Part shown: one piece after another, positions 10,374 through 21,999 of the stretch | Layout: every line of letters starts with the position of its first letter | Numbering within the stretch: position 1 is the stretch's first letter | Assembly (NCBI GenBank): GCA_032719365.1 | Contig: CM064872.1 | Location: 21,421,572 to 21,485,571 of the forward strand | From: Prinsepia uniflora | Taxonomy: Eukaryota; Streptophyta; Magnoliopsida; Rosales; Rosaceae | Length of the DNA: 64,000 nt | Reading direction: 5' to 3' | The notes under the pieces: model-generated | Told to the model about the DNA's origin: nothing | Database searches by the model: none | Seen by the model: the letters and a program-made list of their open reading frames with translations, nothing else | Program-made: the position numbers and the translations under genes

Positions 10374-10958
10374 TGTTGAATCAAAGATTGAACTCATCGC
10401 GAAAAGTCCTCACAATTCCTGCAAACAGCAAACAATTAGCTATCGTTGCTTCGATCGATTTACCCGGGGGGTTGTTCGACCAAGAACACTCTGATGCTTA
10501 AGTTAGCTTTGAGAGAGGAAAGGGATATACTTCGAAACGAAGAATCAACGTACCTTGGAAATGAAATGTGCCTTGCTATTTATAGGAAAATCTTGGGAGC
10601 CTTGGAGCGTTCTGATTGGTCGGTTGAATATTTAATTAGTAAATAATATATTATTATTAAATATATTATTTAGTAATTGTAATGATGGCTCATCATGATA
10701 GTAATGATATTTATTGTATTTTAATATTAATATTAATTATCCATTATTAAGAATAACGATAATTAACTCTCGGGGAGAATACCAATATTACGGAGACTTT
10801 AACCCGATCAAATAACGTATTTAACTGGTAAATAGATTATTTAATGTGCGGGTGTTTTTCAAATGATCAGCGTTATTTGCCAAGGGCAATTTGGTCATTT
10901 TTGGGAATTACGGGACACGTGGCAGCTCCATAATTTTCGGATGATTTTGGGTTCCACA
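10374..10958 (-). repeat. 5' LTR of the Tat element
   Basis: Direct repeat of 459-1043. It lies upstream of gag on the minus strand and is followed on the right by target duplication AGCAT. It carries the TATA box and CCAAT-like sequence expected of the U3 promoter. Confidence 0.93.
10576..10585 (-). promoter_or_regulatory. TATA box in the Tat 5' LTR
   Basis: Minus strand reads CTATAAATAG followed by CAAGG, a near-consensus plant TATA box. A CCAATCA motif lies about 35 bp upstream on the same strand. The same site occurs in the other LTR at 661-670. It would start the genomic RNA of the element. Confidence 0.65.
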
Positions 10959-10963
10959 AGCAT

Positions 10964-11737
10964 AAAAAAAAATCAATGAAAGAAAAATGATAAAATAAGT
11001 CCAAATAAAATTTTCAATGGAAGAAAAATGATAAAATAAGTGCAAATATATTTAAAATATGAAAAAATATGTCCAAACTTTGTTCAAAAATTGGAAAGAA
11101 TGGATACATTTAAAATTTGAAAAAAATGAAAAAAAAAGACCAAAGTTTGTTTAAAAATGGGAAAATATGGATTAAAAAAATTAAACAGTAATTGTCAATA
11201 AAGGGGGTTGAACCTCGATGCCCCACGAAGACATAAACACACAAGGCCAACTCGCCTAGCCAGTATAATTGCAATTTTAAGCAAGGTATAATATATAGCT
11301 ATTAAACTAACAGTCATCTTCTTCCTCCAACCGGTCTGCAACTCGAGTTTTTCGATCCAACGACATAACCTGACTCCAACTACTTTGTTTTGCGTCCTAT
11401 TTTCACAAATGAATAGTCCATTTTCATCGGTTTTATCCCAAAAAGGGATTGGTAGGCTCAAAACAAGACAATTTTTCGATATTTCGGCCAATTTCTTTCA
11501 CCCTTTTAGGTGTCGCCGACCGGATTTTCCGATATTTCGACGAAATTTCAACCGATATTTTCGATATTTTCATCCATGGTCACAACTACACACACACACA
11601 CACTAGGTCTGGATCACTTGGTGGTAGCCAACAAACTAGTAGCCCAAGCGATACTACCCAAAGGTCCCGATGCCAAGGCATCTTAATTTATTTTATTTTT
11701 AATATTTTCCTTATTTTTTTTATCTAAATAAAAGTTT
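10964..11737. other. Intergenic gap between Tat element and MULE
   Basis: AT-rich sequence with a short (AC)n run at 11585-11600. No coding region that I can support. It ends with TAAAAGTTT (11729-11737), the left target duplication of the MULE. Confidence 0.5.
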
Positions 11738-11835
11738 GGGGAATTGACAAAAATAGGGGGTTTATAAAAAATGTATTCAATAGGGACCCCTAAAATGACT
11801 TTACAAATCTAGGCATTATATATATATATATATCT
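11738..11835 (+). repeat. Left terminal inverted repeat of the MULE
   Basis: Matches the reverse complement of 38690-38786, including GACAAAAATAGGGGGTT, AATAGGGACCC, AAAATG and TTTTACAAATCTA-type blocks. A (TA)n microsatellite at about 11818-11833 ends the clear match. Confidence 0.88.
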
Positions 11836-12229
11836 TATATTACCCTTATAGCCAACAATTTAAAAATTGAACCCTACATCAAACCCTTCCTCTCTTCATC
11901 GTTCAGATTGAACCATTCCACCTTCCATCGTTGAAATCAAACGACATCGAACCCTCATTGCCTCCAACGAGATCGAGCCCTTCCACCTTCCACCCTCCCT
12001 CCCTTCTTCCCTCACGACCTAAACATCGAGGCGCGAACTCAACATAAAAACCAAACTACGAATTTGAAGTATGACCCTTTCATCCTTCTCATTTGTTCAT
12101 TTTTGGGTTTTTGTGTGTTGAATTTTTTAGATTTTTTATGTGTTAATTTTCTTTAATGATGTGAGTCTGGAAAAATGAAGCTGGGTTTAAGGCAATGGAA
12201 GCCATTTTTTCAAATCTGGAGATCTGCAA

Positions 12230-12415
12230 TTTCCACTCTGATAGTAACCCTATAGTCCAATATGGAAGCCATTTTTACAAATCTGGAGATCTGCAATTTC
12301 CTCTCTGATAGTAACCCTATAGTCCAATAGTCCTATATTACCCCTATTGTGTCCATATAGTCCAGTAGTCCGATAGTGCCCCTATAATCCAGTAGTCTTA
12401 TAGTGCCCCAACAAT
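12230..12415 (+). repeat. Subterminal 'tagtcc(t)atagtgccc' repeats of the MULE
   Basis: A 60-bp direct duplication (GGAAGCCATTTTT... to TAACCCTATAGTCC) is followed by degenerate repeats such as 'tagtccgatagtgcccctata'. The same motif recurs inverted near the other end of the element core (24600-24740 and 25025-25210). Confidence 0.65.
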
Positions 12416-12570
12416 AATGCAGTTTACTTATAGTATTATAGTGAAGTTAAACTTGAATGTTACAAATGTTATTGTATGAAATCTCAAGAATGGAATTGGT
12501 TGCAATTATGATTTGTTTCAATGGAAAATGGTTGAGGTGTGGAAAGAAGTAAACGTATGAAAGGGGTGAT

Positions 12571-13084
12571 ATGAAAGACATTATAGAACCAAGGTCTACA
12601 ACGTTTCCTGAACTTATAAATCGTGTTCGCCAGATTTTCCAACCAAACAATCCCGTTGAATCACTCAGATTAAAGTTCTCAGTTCCTGTAACATTCAACA
12701 AATACAAGTATATTGAAATTTTGGATGATGATGGTGTCCAATATTTCTTGAGGTACTCTAGTGAGACCATAGGATTCAAAGTTGATCCCTTACTAGTTAG
12801 TAGAAAAAAAACAGAAGTGGAAAGTGTTATAGGGATAAATTTAGCTCCAAATACAAATGGCATAGGTGAGAGTAGTCAAGTTATCCACGAGAATACAAAT
12901 GGGGTTCAACATCGAAGACAGGAGCTTGGGAATGATGCAATAGAAATGACTAATTTTGATGGACTTCTTAACAATGATGCAGATAGATTGGGTGTACAAA
13001 GGGATGTAGTGGGCAACCATTATTCATCTCAATTGGGGCATGAACATCTTACGTTATCTGAAGGTTCTACTCTAGAAAATGGAA
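12571..13084 (+). pseudogene. MULE transposase, N-terminal segment
   Basis: An open frame starts MKDIIEPRSTTFPELINR. It is cut at 13084 by the solo LTR. Removing the LTR and one TGGAA copy lets the frame continue for about 27 codons beyond 15680, to a TAA after SYMG. The segment resembles the leader region of plant MuDR-type transposases, with a small beta-rich domain and then an acidic/polar linker. It is recognised mainly by position upstream of the MuDR DNA-binding region. Confidence 0.6.
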
Positions 13085-15679
13085 TGCAACAACCCGTCCT
13101 TAATATCGGGATTAAATATTATTTAATTATGGATTTAGAATGACTAATCGGGGATTAGTTGAGAGAACTCAGACGGACGGTATAAAATGATCGTTTTGCC
13201 CCTAGAATTGGGTAAAATGTTGACTTTTGACCCGGTGAGTCAAACGTACGAGGACCTATGACCGTGACGTAGATCAAAACGTCACGAGTCCGTAGACAGG
13301 CGACATGTCTAAAACGGACGTTTGATGGGAAAAATATGGATCTAAAACGGAAAACTGCACTATTGCACGTAAACCGAGAAACAAACACGTGTACTGTTTG
13401 GATTGGGAAATGTCTGGGTTGGACCCACCACAAGTGTCACTCATCTGATTGGCCCATTACCCCAAACATTGGGATCCTATTTTGCCTTCATCTTCTTTGA
13501 TCGTTCAAGCCCGTAAACCCATACCCGTACACCCAAAACCCACACAAACACCCTCCCATCTTCATCCGTTGCTACCTACCCCTGAACAGAAGTGAAAGGG
13601 GAGGTCGAGAGGACCGTGGTGGTGGCCATGGCAGTGCACGACATCGAGGTAAGCCCAAACCCGAAATACCCAGTTTTGAGCAAAAATGGTAAGTTGAGTT
13701 TTATTACGTGTCGATCATTTTGGTGGCTTGGATGCTGTTCCTGGAGGTGAGATGAGCTCAGGGGGCTTGGAATCGAGGTGAACGGTGGTCGGAGCTAAGA
13801 GCAATCGACGGAGAAGGTTGGCCGATTTGATCAACGATCAAGAAGGTACTTTATAGACCTGGTTTCTATGTTTTGAAGTCGTAAATCGATTAGGAATGAA
13901 AGGACGAAGATGTAGGAATTAAAAAGGGTTGAAAATAGGTTAGGAATGGTGAGAACTGGTCTCGACATTTCGGTTTGACTAGATTTTCAAAGAACAGGTC
14001 TGAACTGGTCGACGCGAGGATGAAGATGAACAGTTCCTAGCGTGTGGGCTTCATGAGCAGCGCCTTTGGGCTGCTCGTGGGGGCGCACGGAGCAGTTCTG
14101 GGAGATGTTGTCAACATGTGTTTTGATGGTTTCGATGTAACGAACATTTTGGGACTGATTTCGAGTCGATCGGACATCGTTTCAATATAACTCGGGATGT
14201 CCTAAAGTTTAAGGGCTAGTTTAAATATGTTTAAAAATCCCAAAAAATTCTGGGATTCAATGTTAGCCTATTTGAAGTAGTTAGTGATCCTCGAGTGTGA
14301 TTTGGACAGGTCCGAATATTCCGATGATGATGATTTAACCCGGGGAGGCTTATGGCACGCATATAGAGGCGGCAACGTAGGACGGTCTGTTAGTGGAAAT
14401 TGTTTTCTAAACTGTGATGCATGCATAACTGTTTTATATGTTTGACCTATGTCATTTCTATAATGATGATTGTGGTATTGTTACATTATTTGCACGTATT
14501 TCGAGGTTTACGGTTTTATACTGTATTTCTAAGTGATTGTGATTTTAATAGTGGTTAAATGGTATGATTTTGGATTTGGAAATATGGAATCGGGCTTGAG
14601 ACCCGTTTCATTTTCAAACAATCGGACTTGGAGTCCATTTGATTTAATAAGGCATTGGGCCGGGGGCCCAGTGGTTTACTAGATCGGGTCGGGGGCCCAG
14701 TAGTTTACTTGATCGGGCTTGAGGCCCAGTTAATTATGATATCGGGCATGAGTCTTATTTGTGATTTATGAATGTGATTTTGGGTTCGGAAACCCTAAAT
14801 GGATTTGGATTTGTGAAATCAGGTTTCTAGATTTACGATGGTTTTATGAAAATCCCGGGCATAGGCCCATTTGAACGATTTGAGATGATTTATGAAATGG
14901 TTTTCTATGTCCCATCCTTATATCTATGGATTGTCTCCTCCAGTCGTCAGGGACGCTGGAGTAGTCACGGCGCATTGCCTGCGAGGGGTCACTACAAGGA
15001 GCGATCAGACCGTATAGTGACTAAAGAGCAGGATTGCTAGAGGTCTGGGACGTCAAACATCTGGGATGTCAGAGATTGACTCGGGTTGAGACCCCAGGTA
15101 GCACGCGTAGCTTGGACTGTGACATGATGTCTGGGACGTCGGGAGTCTGGGACGCCAGGCATCTGGGATGCCGAGGATTGGTATATAACGGTGTTTGATT
15201 GGATTGTGATTTATGGATTTACTGGATTTATGATTTGGATTTTTGTGTTAATCAATTTGGGAAGGGACCCACATGGTTTGGATTTACAGTCCTGGGCTGA
15301 GTTCCCACACGATTAATTTTATGATTTTTGGCTAAGGCCATAATGATTTAATTAAAGTAAATGGTTTGATTATTGGTTTTCGAATGCATGCATACTTTTT
15401 AGTGAAGGGCATAGATGTCTTCTTATGAAAATGTGTTTTTATTAAACTATTTATTTTCGTCCACTCACAGCTTTTAATGGTTTTAATGCCCTTCAAGTTA
15501 ATCACGGATGAGGGCAGTAGTAGAGACCGAGACATCGCACTCATCCACCGATCCTAGCGCGCTCTGGAAGCCCCGAATGGGCTGTGGTTTTGAGTTATCC
15601 CTTGTCTGACACTTCGTGTCAGACGGGAGCATGGCAAATCCCACGTTAATCCCATAGGGATTTGGGATGGGTCGTGTCA
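13085..15679 (+). mobile_element. Solo LTR of a LARD/chromovirus-type element
   Basis: Begins TGCAACAACCCGTCC, a decayed form of the TGTRACGACCCG start seen in the LARD, and ends GGTCGTGTCA. A perfect 5-bp duplication TGGAA flanks it (13080-13084, 15680-15684). There is no internal region, so it is a solo LTR of 2595 bp left by LTR-LTR recombination. It shares with the LARD LTRs the GTAGACAGGCGACAT block, a hairpin-unit array (14588-14765) and the terminal hairpin at 15604-15624. It interrupts the MULE transposase gene. Confidence 0.88.
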
Positions 15680-17476
15680 TGGAAGACAAGAAGCGGAGCA
15701 GCGAATGACTAATTTAGGGGTGATAAATGAAGAACAAAGTTACATGGGGTAATGGATACTCAAGAGTAAGTTGGTGTCAAAGGTTAGAAGTGGGTAAACT
15801 GTTTTCATCCAAGAAAGCGTTGAATAGGGAGTTGCAGTTAGCAGCAATTAGAGGTCACTTTGAGCACAAAGTTGCTCATTCTTCTAAGGCTTGATTGGGG
15901 GTTAATTGTTCACAGACCGGGTGTCCATGACGTGTTCGTGCACACCGGATTGGGGATGAAACTTCATGATCTCGATATACAAACAGGTGCATGAGTGTGT
16001 TTTTAAGTTTTTAAATGACAACCATCGGTAAGCATCTGTAGCCTTCATTAGAGATTCTTGCAAAAGGAAGTTTAATGATTTACATAGTATATACACGCCG
16101 AATGACTTAATGATGGATGTGAAACACAACCTTGGTGTTAGCATTCCATATTCAAAAGTATGGAGGGCAAGGGAATCGGCTTTACAGTTATGGTAATTGG
16201 TGCTTCTACCTGCATTTTGTTACCAATTAGAACGAATGAAACTAAGCACGAAGACATATATCCTAACTGATGAAAACAACGACTACTTATATTTTTTATG
16301 GCAATTGGTGCATGTGTAAGGGGGTTTCAGTCTTCAATGCGGTCGGTTCTTGCTGTTGATGCTACTCATTTGAAGTGCAAGTATAAGGGTGTATTGTTCG
16401 TTGCAAACACGATCGATAATAATCGCAACATCCTGTTGCGTTTAGAATTGGGGATTTGGGGACAAACGCTTCGTGGGAGTGGTTTTTCAGTAAATTTTTA
16501 TCAACCATTGGTAAGTGTCCAAACTTTGTTGTCGTTTTTTATAGGAATATAAGCATTGAGAAAGTGTTGAGGATAAAATTCCCTTTCTTAGAGCATGTTT
16601 TCTATTTTTACCATATGAAGAACAACATGAAGAATAGTTGTCATTTGAAAAAGAAAGATGAATTGCTGATGTATTTTGAGCAAGCTGCAAAACCATATCA
16701 TGTTGCTGAATTTGATGGCCATTTTCGGAAGATTGTAGCAAACCCAAGAGTAGCCAAGTATCTTAAAGAATCGGGATTTCGAAGGTGGCTTAGGGCTCAT
16801 ATGGATGGTCGTCGTTACAATGTCATGACAACTAACATAGCTGAATCTGTGAACTATGTTTTTTTGATTTGTGAGGATTCTTCCAGTAGTGAATTTGATT
16901 GGTGAAATTGTAAATGTTCTTGTGAAGTGGTTTAGCAAATGTCGGGATTTGGCTACAAAGTGCACTACTCTTTTGTGCCTTGATTTTGGGGAAAAGAAGT
17001 TGAGAAGTAGAGTTGAGGATACTGTTAGCATGAATGTGATATGGCTGAATCATGAAGAATGTAACGTTGTAGATGGGGGTTTCGATGGACTTGTACAATT
17101 GTGCAACACATGCACGTGTAGGAAGTTTCAGCTTGAGCAGCTTCCATGCAAACATGTTATGACATTATGTCGATTCTTGAGGATTAATGCCTACTTGTTT
17201 GCTTTTCTATTTTATACTAGAAATACGTGGTTGAATGCTTATTTCAAAACTATTTATCCAGTTTCAAGAGATAGGTTAACATGGGTATTACCAGAAGAAG
17301 TCCTCAATCAAGTTGTTCACCCTTCTATATGCAAGGTCATGCCAGATCGCATGAAGAATTTAAGGATACCATATGTAGGAGAAGGTTTACATACCTATAA
17401 GTGCTCAAGGTGTGGTGGTCGGAGTCACAATAAAACGACATGTAAAGACCAAGTATCACTTCGTACTCAATCGTAG
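15680..17476 (+). pseudogene. MULE transposase: MuDR DNA-binding region, catalytic core, SWIM finger
   Basis: Continuation of the transposase after the solo LTR. At 15790-15950 the GKLFSSKKALNRELQ...VNC...CP stretch matches the MuDR DNA-binding region and contains stops. The core starts VLAVDATHLKCKYKGVLFVANTIDNN near 16330-16420 and holds the first catalytic Asp. The second block reads VVVFYRNISIEK where VVxSDR is expected, so the second catalytic Asp appears lost (GAT to TAT). The end carries a SWIM zinc finger (CTCRKFQLEQLPCKHVM, near 17110-17160) and a terminal zinc knuckle (CSRCGGRSHNKTTC). Frames shift near 16490 and 16865. This was a full transposase gene that is no longer functional. 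Confidence 0.88.
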
Positions 17477-17689
17477 AAAACATTAGTAAAGGTAATGGTT
17501 ACACATAAAGGACAATATTTTATTCAAAGCTTATGTACTCACCATCTCCATTTGGGTTCATTTCATATTTGTTATTTAACCTTATATTGTGGTATAGCCA
17601 ACATTTTTTGAAGTTCTTTGTAATCCATATGTTGCCTCAATGTTAAACTGGGACCATGTAATTTTAGATTATAACATTAAATGTGTCTT

Positions 17690-18245
17690 AGTTTCAATTA
17701 ACGATATTTCTATGTTTTCTCCTGGATTTTAGTCAAAGAATGCTACTTGTTGTCCTTATAGTCCTATAGTGTCACTATAGTTTTCTGAGTGCTATTTCTA
17801 TGTTTTCCTTGGATTTTAATCAGAGAATGATACTTGCTATCCTCATAGTCCTATAGTGTCTCCATATGATGCTCAGTGCTATTTCTATGTTTTCTCCTGG
17901 ATTTTAGTCAAAGAAAGCTACTTGCTGTCCTCATAGTCCTATAATGTCCCTATAGTCTGCTCAGTGCTATTTCAATGTGTTCTCCTGGATTTTAGTTAAA
18001 AAATGCTACTTGCTGTTCTCATTTTCCTATAGTATCCCCATAGTCTGCTCAGTGCTATTTCTATGTTTTCTTCTGGATTTTAGTCAAAGAATGCTACTTG
18101 ATGTCCTCATAGTCCTATAGTGTCCCTATAGTCTGCCCAGTGCTATTTCTATGTTTTCTCCTAGATTTTAGTCAAAGAATGCTACTTGTTGCCCTTATAG
18201 TCCTATAGTGTCTCCATAGTTTGCTCAATGCTATTTCTATGGTGT
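17690..18245 (+). repeat. Minisatellite array, about 95-bp unit
   Basis: About six imperfect copies of a unit containing GTGCTATTTCTATGTTTTCT, CTGGATTTTAGTCAAAGAAT, GCTACTTG and 'gtcctcatagtcctatagtgtccctatag'. It lies just downstream of the transposase gene. The 'gtcctatagtgtccc' core is related to the subterminal repeats of the element. Confidence 0.85.
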
Positions 18246-18495
18246 ATTTTGTTTTCCTTGTGCTATTTCTTTGTTTATGTTAGTTCTTTGTTTTCTTACT
18301 CACACAAGGCTATATTTTTCAACAACAATACCAATGTATTGAAATATATGAACGAAAGAAAACAACAATTGACATTAGTGGTAGCCCCAACTTAACACAT
18401 ACCCATATTTAAAAGCGTGAAAATAATTGCCCATTTTACAAAAGTAAGTTGCATAACCTAATGGTGCCCTAAAAACCAAGTAAAGAAATGCATTT

Positions 18496-19121
18496 TTATA
18501 ACATCCTTGAAACACGCCTATTCGAAATCTTCACAACTTGGCTTTTTCCTTGCCGCCAGAACATGATTGTTATATTCTTGGTTTGAAGATAGCTCCACTT
18601 CACACACTTCATCTGAATTAATAAGGTCAAATTTCCTCCTTGAATCAACAAAAATGAGATAGTTACGACATATCTCAAATCCTTCTCCTCTTGCAGCAAG
18701 CTTCTCATCACGAAACTCGACACTTTTTTTTAAATCATCAACCGCCATTTTTTTTGTAGCCTCAAGTTTTCCTTCTTCAGTGCTTCAATCTTGGAAAATC
18801 TTTGCTTAGCCTTCATAATTGCTTCATCTCTTAATAAATTGCCGCATTCCCCTTATCATTTAGCCTTCCCATTGTTGATGCATGGATGTTAACTTTGTGC
18901 TTCCACCACCTTGTTGCATTGGTTTGGTACCTTAGATTATTCTTCACTTCATATATGCGGCCTTTAGGGTCATCTGAATCATCTTCTCTACCAGATGACG
19001 TGTTTGGAGGGAGGGGGTGTGGTGTTAACGAAGGATTGTCTAGAAAGGTAGGGAATTCCATGTGCCAAGTAATGTCCTCATCATACAATAGACCATCACT
19101 TTTTGAAAGGATATCAAACAT
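18496..19121 (-). pseudogene. Hypothetical coiled-coil gene remnant in the MULE
   Basis: Two minus-strand open pieces belong together: 18831-19121 starts MFDILSKSDGLLYDEDITW, and 18496-18748 contains MAVDDLKKSVEFRDEK. Between them another frame reads a Lys/Glu-rich helix (EAIMKAKQRFSKIEALKKENL). They are thus joined either by a small intron or by frameshifts. I do not recognise the family. Low-complexity helix-forming proteins of this kind often accompany DUF1985-type genes in plant MULEs. Confidence 0.4.
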
Positions 19122-19590
19122 GTTTTAGGAGGCACTACAATTTGGGAATGTGGCATATGAAGCTTCTGTTTATTTGTAAGTTAAAAGGAATAAACTTATA
19201 TAGTAAGAATCATATGGCATGAGAGATACTTTGTAGGTGGAAGTACTTATTACACTAGGAAATTAGGTGTTTAGCATTCATATGGAGTTTACGATAGTGC
19301 CTTCATAGTCTCAAAGTGTCCTCATGTGTCATTGAATATGCAAGTGCATAAAATCAAATGTTAATAAATGAGGAGAAATTTCCCCAACTATAATATTATT
19401 AGTAACATCAAATATTTATTGGCATGACATCACTTATTTTACATCAATCACCTTACATCAAACCAATAATTTAAATATTAATATTAAAGTGAGATATTTT
19501 AGTAAGGCAAATGAAATGGAAGGAAATTAGTCCTGCCACATTATGGTTTGAGGGGAAAAATAGATGACAACTACTTGCTCACACTCAACT

Positions 19591-19600
19591 TATATAAATA
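19591..19600 (+). promoter_or_regulatory. TATA box upstream of the 173-codon ORF
   Basis: CTTATATAAATAATT is a strong plant TATA element placed 71 bp before an ATG at 19671. This spacing fits a promoter with a short leader. Confidence 0.5.
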
Positions 19601-19670
19601 ATTTCTTTTCTCACTCCTAGATTAAAGCACTTCACCTACTTTATGTTTTGAAGCATTCATTAAGCTAAGA

Positions 19671-20192
19671 ATGGCCCCAAGACACGCAACCACCAAAACC
19701 ACCCTCCTAAATGCTGAAAAATTAGCAGTTGATGGAAGTCAATCTCGACCTCCACTAGTGATGTCCTTGTCATCCTATGAAATTGATGACCAAACAAACA
19801 CTGGTTGCTTCAACACTTGTTTAACTACTGGGATATCAAAGTCCGTGGATAATACACTGTTATGGAAGAAGATGCACATGAATATTGTGAAGGAGATAGT
19901 AGCTGACCAACAAACTTTGGTTGAAATCCGGAGAAGAACCATCCAAAAAAGGAATCATGCAAGGCTTAATCTTCATTCCCTTAATCGCATGAAGATTAAG
20001 CATCTTCAACAACCTTATGTTTCAAAAATCTTAAAAAACAACTCTGACCGAGTTTTGAGTGCCTTCAGAGTATGTTCAAATTGGGACCTAAATAAGCCTG
20101 CAATTGAATCAACAATGATGAGTCGAAGTGGGAACAATGCAGGAGCCTTCTTAATCATTGCTTCAATAGATGGCAGAATTGCCACCAATTGA
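19671..20192 (+). CDS. Hypothetical ORF overlapping the XRCC3 fragment in antisense
   Basis: 173 codons beginning MAPRHATTKTTLLNAEKL. The first 110 residues are Lys/Arg-rich with LVEIRRRTIQKRNHARLNLH and match nothing I know. From about 20015 the ORF runs antisense to the captured XRCC3 sequence, so its last ~60 residues are not an evolved coding sequence. The TATA box at 19591 and a reasonable ATG make transcription plausible. Confidence 0.4.
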   Translation: MAPRHATTKTTLLNAEKLAVDGSQSRPPLVMSLSSYEIDDQTNTGCFNTCLTTGISKSVDNTLLWKKMHMNIVKEIVADQQTLVEIRRRTIQKRNHARLNLHSLNRMKIKHLQQPYVSKILKNNSDRVLSAFRVCSNWDLNKPAIESTMMSRSGNNAGAFLIIASIDGRIATN

Positions 20193-20620
20193 TAAGCATC
20201 TTCAACAACGTTAGGGAATATTTGGGCACAAGGGTTGCACTGACGTAAGATTTCATTAGACTCCTGCATGTGAAATGCTATTTGGTGGATTTGACGATAT
20301 GAGAATGCATATTCACTATGAAGGTAGATAGATGATCTGAACAGTCCACCATTTGCGAGAGGGAGTATTATTGTCAGTGCTAGTTGGAGACATATTTGAG
20401 TCTTTCCGGTACCACTTTCCTCTACAAATTCTGTAATTGTGTTGGAGAGGACACCACCTCCCAAACATGAATCCAACAATGCACAACCCATACTCAATTT
20501 TATGGTGGGTTTGGGTGGTTGAAGTAATGACGTAGCATCCATTGGTTTTTTGCTGATATATGAGTCCAAGAATTCATTTGAGTTAGCATTTATAATAGGT
20601 GTGGGTGTAAACAACACCAA
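20015..20620 (-). pseudogene. Captured XRCC3-like (RAD51 paralogue) gene fragment
   Basis: XRCC3 acts with RAD51C in homologous recombination repair in the nucleus. This 201-codon open segment has the RecA-type ATPase core: KLSMGCALLDSCLGGG at residues 41-56, Walker A (EESGTGKTQ, 67-75), GGLFRSSIYLHSEYAF, CNPCAQIF, and Walker B (LRLIIVDSIAGLF, 166-177). It ends abruptly after RSELFFKI, where the family continues with another ~90 residues. It is therefore a 5' gene piece without the C-terminal half. It lies inside the MULE in reverse orientation to the transposase, as expected for gene capture. The divergence from typical plant XRCC3 seems considerable. No introns are visible within it. Confidence 0.75.
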
Positions 20621-21287
20621 CTGTCATTAAATGCACACATAGAAAATACGGTTGGAAGGAGTCAGTTGAAAGAAGGAGCCATGATCGAATTCATCAACGC
20701 TAGGCATTTTCTCTTTAGCACAACCCTCAATATATTGCTACAAGATACCAAATATTCAACATCAAACACAAATACAACATAAGTAGCCAAACAACTCATA
20801 AAAACAACTAATTTATCACCTGAAAGAAGGAGTCAGTTGTCGTCCAATTATTGCAAAATATATCCACATGCTCATATTGTCGCTTCGTAAACAAATACAA
20901 GGCGACGTCTATGTGCTACAAAATAGAAGTATGAGCAATTACTAGTATCGTACAAATGAAACCATATTAAACTACTATTTGTATGCATACCCTTACTAAC
21001 CCAATCTGTAATCCAACTAGACGTGTCCAACAAATCGGGAAAAAAAAAATAAATCCAGACTGAACTCATCAACATTAAGTAGCCCCCTAATGTAACACAA
21101 ACGTAATTTCATCATAAGCTTTAAATTGAATATTGCCTACTTGATAATTGGCACATGAAGGAAAATACTTACTGAGGTGTAGTGGCCTATTTTGTCATGA
21201 ATTCAAAAAAGATCACAACATCTTCTCGGGGTACTAGGGCACAAAGGTCATACTTGTCATCTTCAGTCTTTCTGCCACTCTCATTTC
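20621..21287. other. MULE interior without recognisable gene
   Basis: AT-rich sequence between the XRCC3 fragment and the 3' part of the DUF1985-like gene. I see no motif or repeat here. Confidence 0.4.
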
Positions 21288-21612
21288 CTAGTCGTTGTTG
21301 TTTCCTTCCAAACTCAGTGAAAGGAGAAAGTAAGACTCTCTCTTATGCTTCAACCTGCCTTCGGTGCGTATCGGGGTCGCTGGAGAGCCTACGACGACAA
21401 CTGGAGTTCCTTCACTAACAACTGGGTCATCCCTTGTATTGTCATCTTTGTTGCTCTCCACAAAGCCCTTCAAGAAAGCAGCAATTTGTTGGAAAACAGG
21501 GAATACTAATCGTCACTTTTTAATTCTTCGGGAACTTCAACAACAATATTATGGTTTGCTTGGGGCTGCTAGTGTGGGCCTTAGATGTAGGTTGCTTTGC
21601 TTGGGGTGAAGG

Positions 21613-21934
21613 TGTAACAACCAGTGTCCTGGAAGGAATAGTGAACGATCCCACATTCCTGCGAAAGGAATGGTCTAGGAGGGGAATGATGGTGTGCCTT
21701 AAATGTGTTGGCACACACCTATCTAGCACGAGGCCTTTTGGGAGCTCAGTGGCTTTGGGTTCGATTGGAACTCCAAATTTAAGCGAGTTGAGGCTAGTGC
21801 AATTCCATGATGGGTGACTCCTTGGGAAGTTGCACCGTGAGTTCCCGAAAACAAAACCGTGAGGGCGAGGAGGCCCAAAGAGGACAATATCGTGCTAGAG
21901 TCGGGACCTGAACGAGGAGGATCGGGTCCTGACA
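21613..21934 (+). repeat. Cassandra LTR 1 with 5S-like domain
   Basis: TGTAACAACC...GTCCTGACA, 322 bp. The 5S-rRNA-like part is about 21710-21835: GGAACTCCAAATTTAAGCGAG and TGATGGGTGACTCCTTGGGA align with the 3' half of plant 5S rRNA. GCCCAAAGAGGACAATATC near the 3' end is typical of Cassandra. Confidence 0.88.
21781..21832 (+). promoter_or_regulatory. 5S-type internal pol III promoter (box A to box C) in Cassandra
   Basis: AAGCGAGTTGAGGCTAG corresponds to the plant 5S box A region (AAGCGTGCTTGGGCGAG) and TGATGGGTGACTCCTTGGGA to box C. Box C is well kept and box A is diverged. Equivalent sites occur in the other Cassandra LTRs here and at 43980-44035. Confidence 0.6.
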
Positions 21935-21999
21935 GAATGGTATCAGAGCCAAACCCCGACCGGGAAGTGTGACAGCGAGGACGTTAAGCCCTAAAGGGG

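Larger units (their letters stand above)
459..10958 (-). mobile_element. Complete Tat-lineage Ty3/gypsy LTR retrotransposon with antisense ORF
   Basis: Two 585-bp direct LTRs beginning TG and ending CA bound a 9.3-kb internal region. The whole is flanked by a perfect 5-bp duplication AGCAT (454-458 and 10959-10963), so this is one insertion with intact ends. On the minus strand the order is leader, gag, protease, RT, RNase H, integrase, then a long non-pol region with an antisense ORF, then the 3' LTR. This order, the archaeal-type RNase H and the antisense ORF match the Tat lineage (Grande, Retand and Ogre relatives). About eight LTR differences, counted by eye (about 1.4 percent), suggest a young insertion. 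The gag-pol frame is nevertheless broken by stops at 9623, 8099, 7463, 7361, 6890 and 4338 and by a frameshift near 6050, so this copy cannot make its own Pol. Confidence 0.93.
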
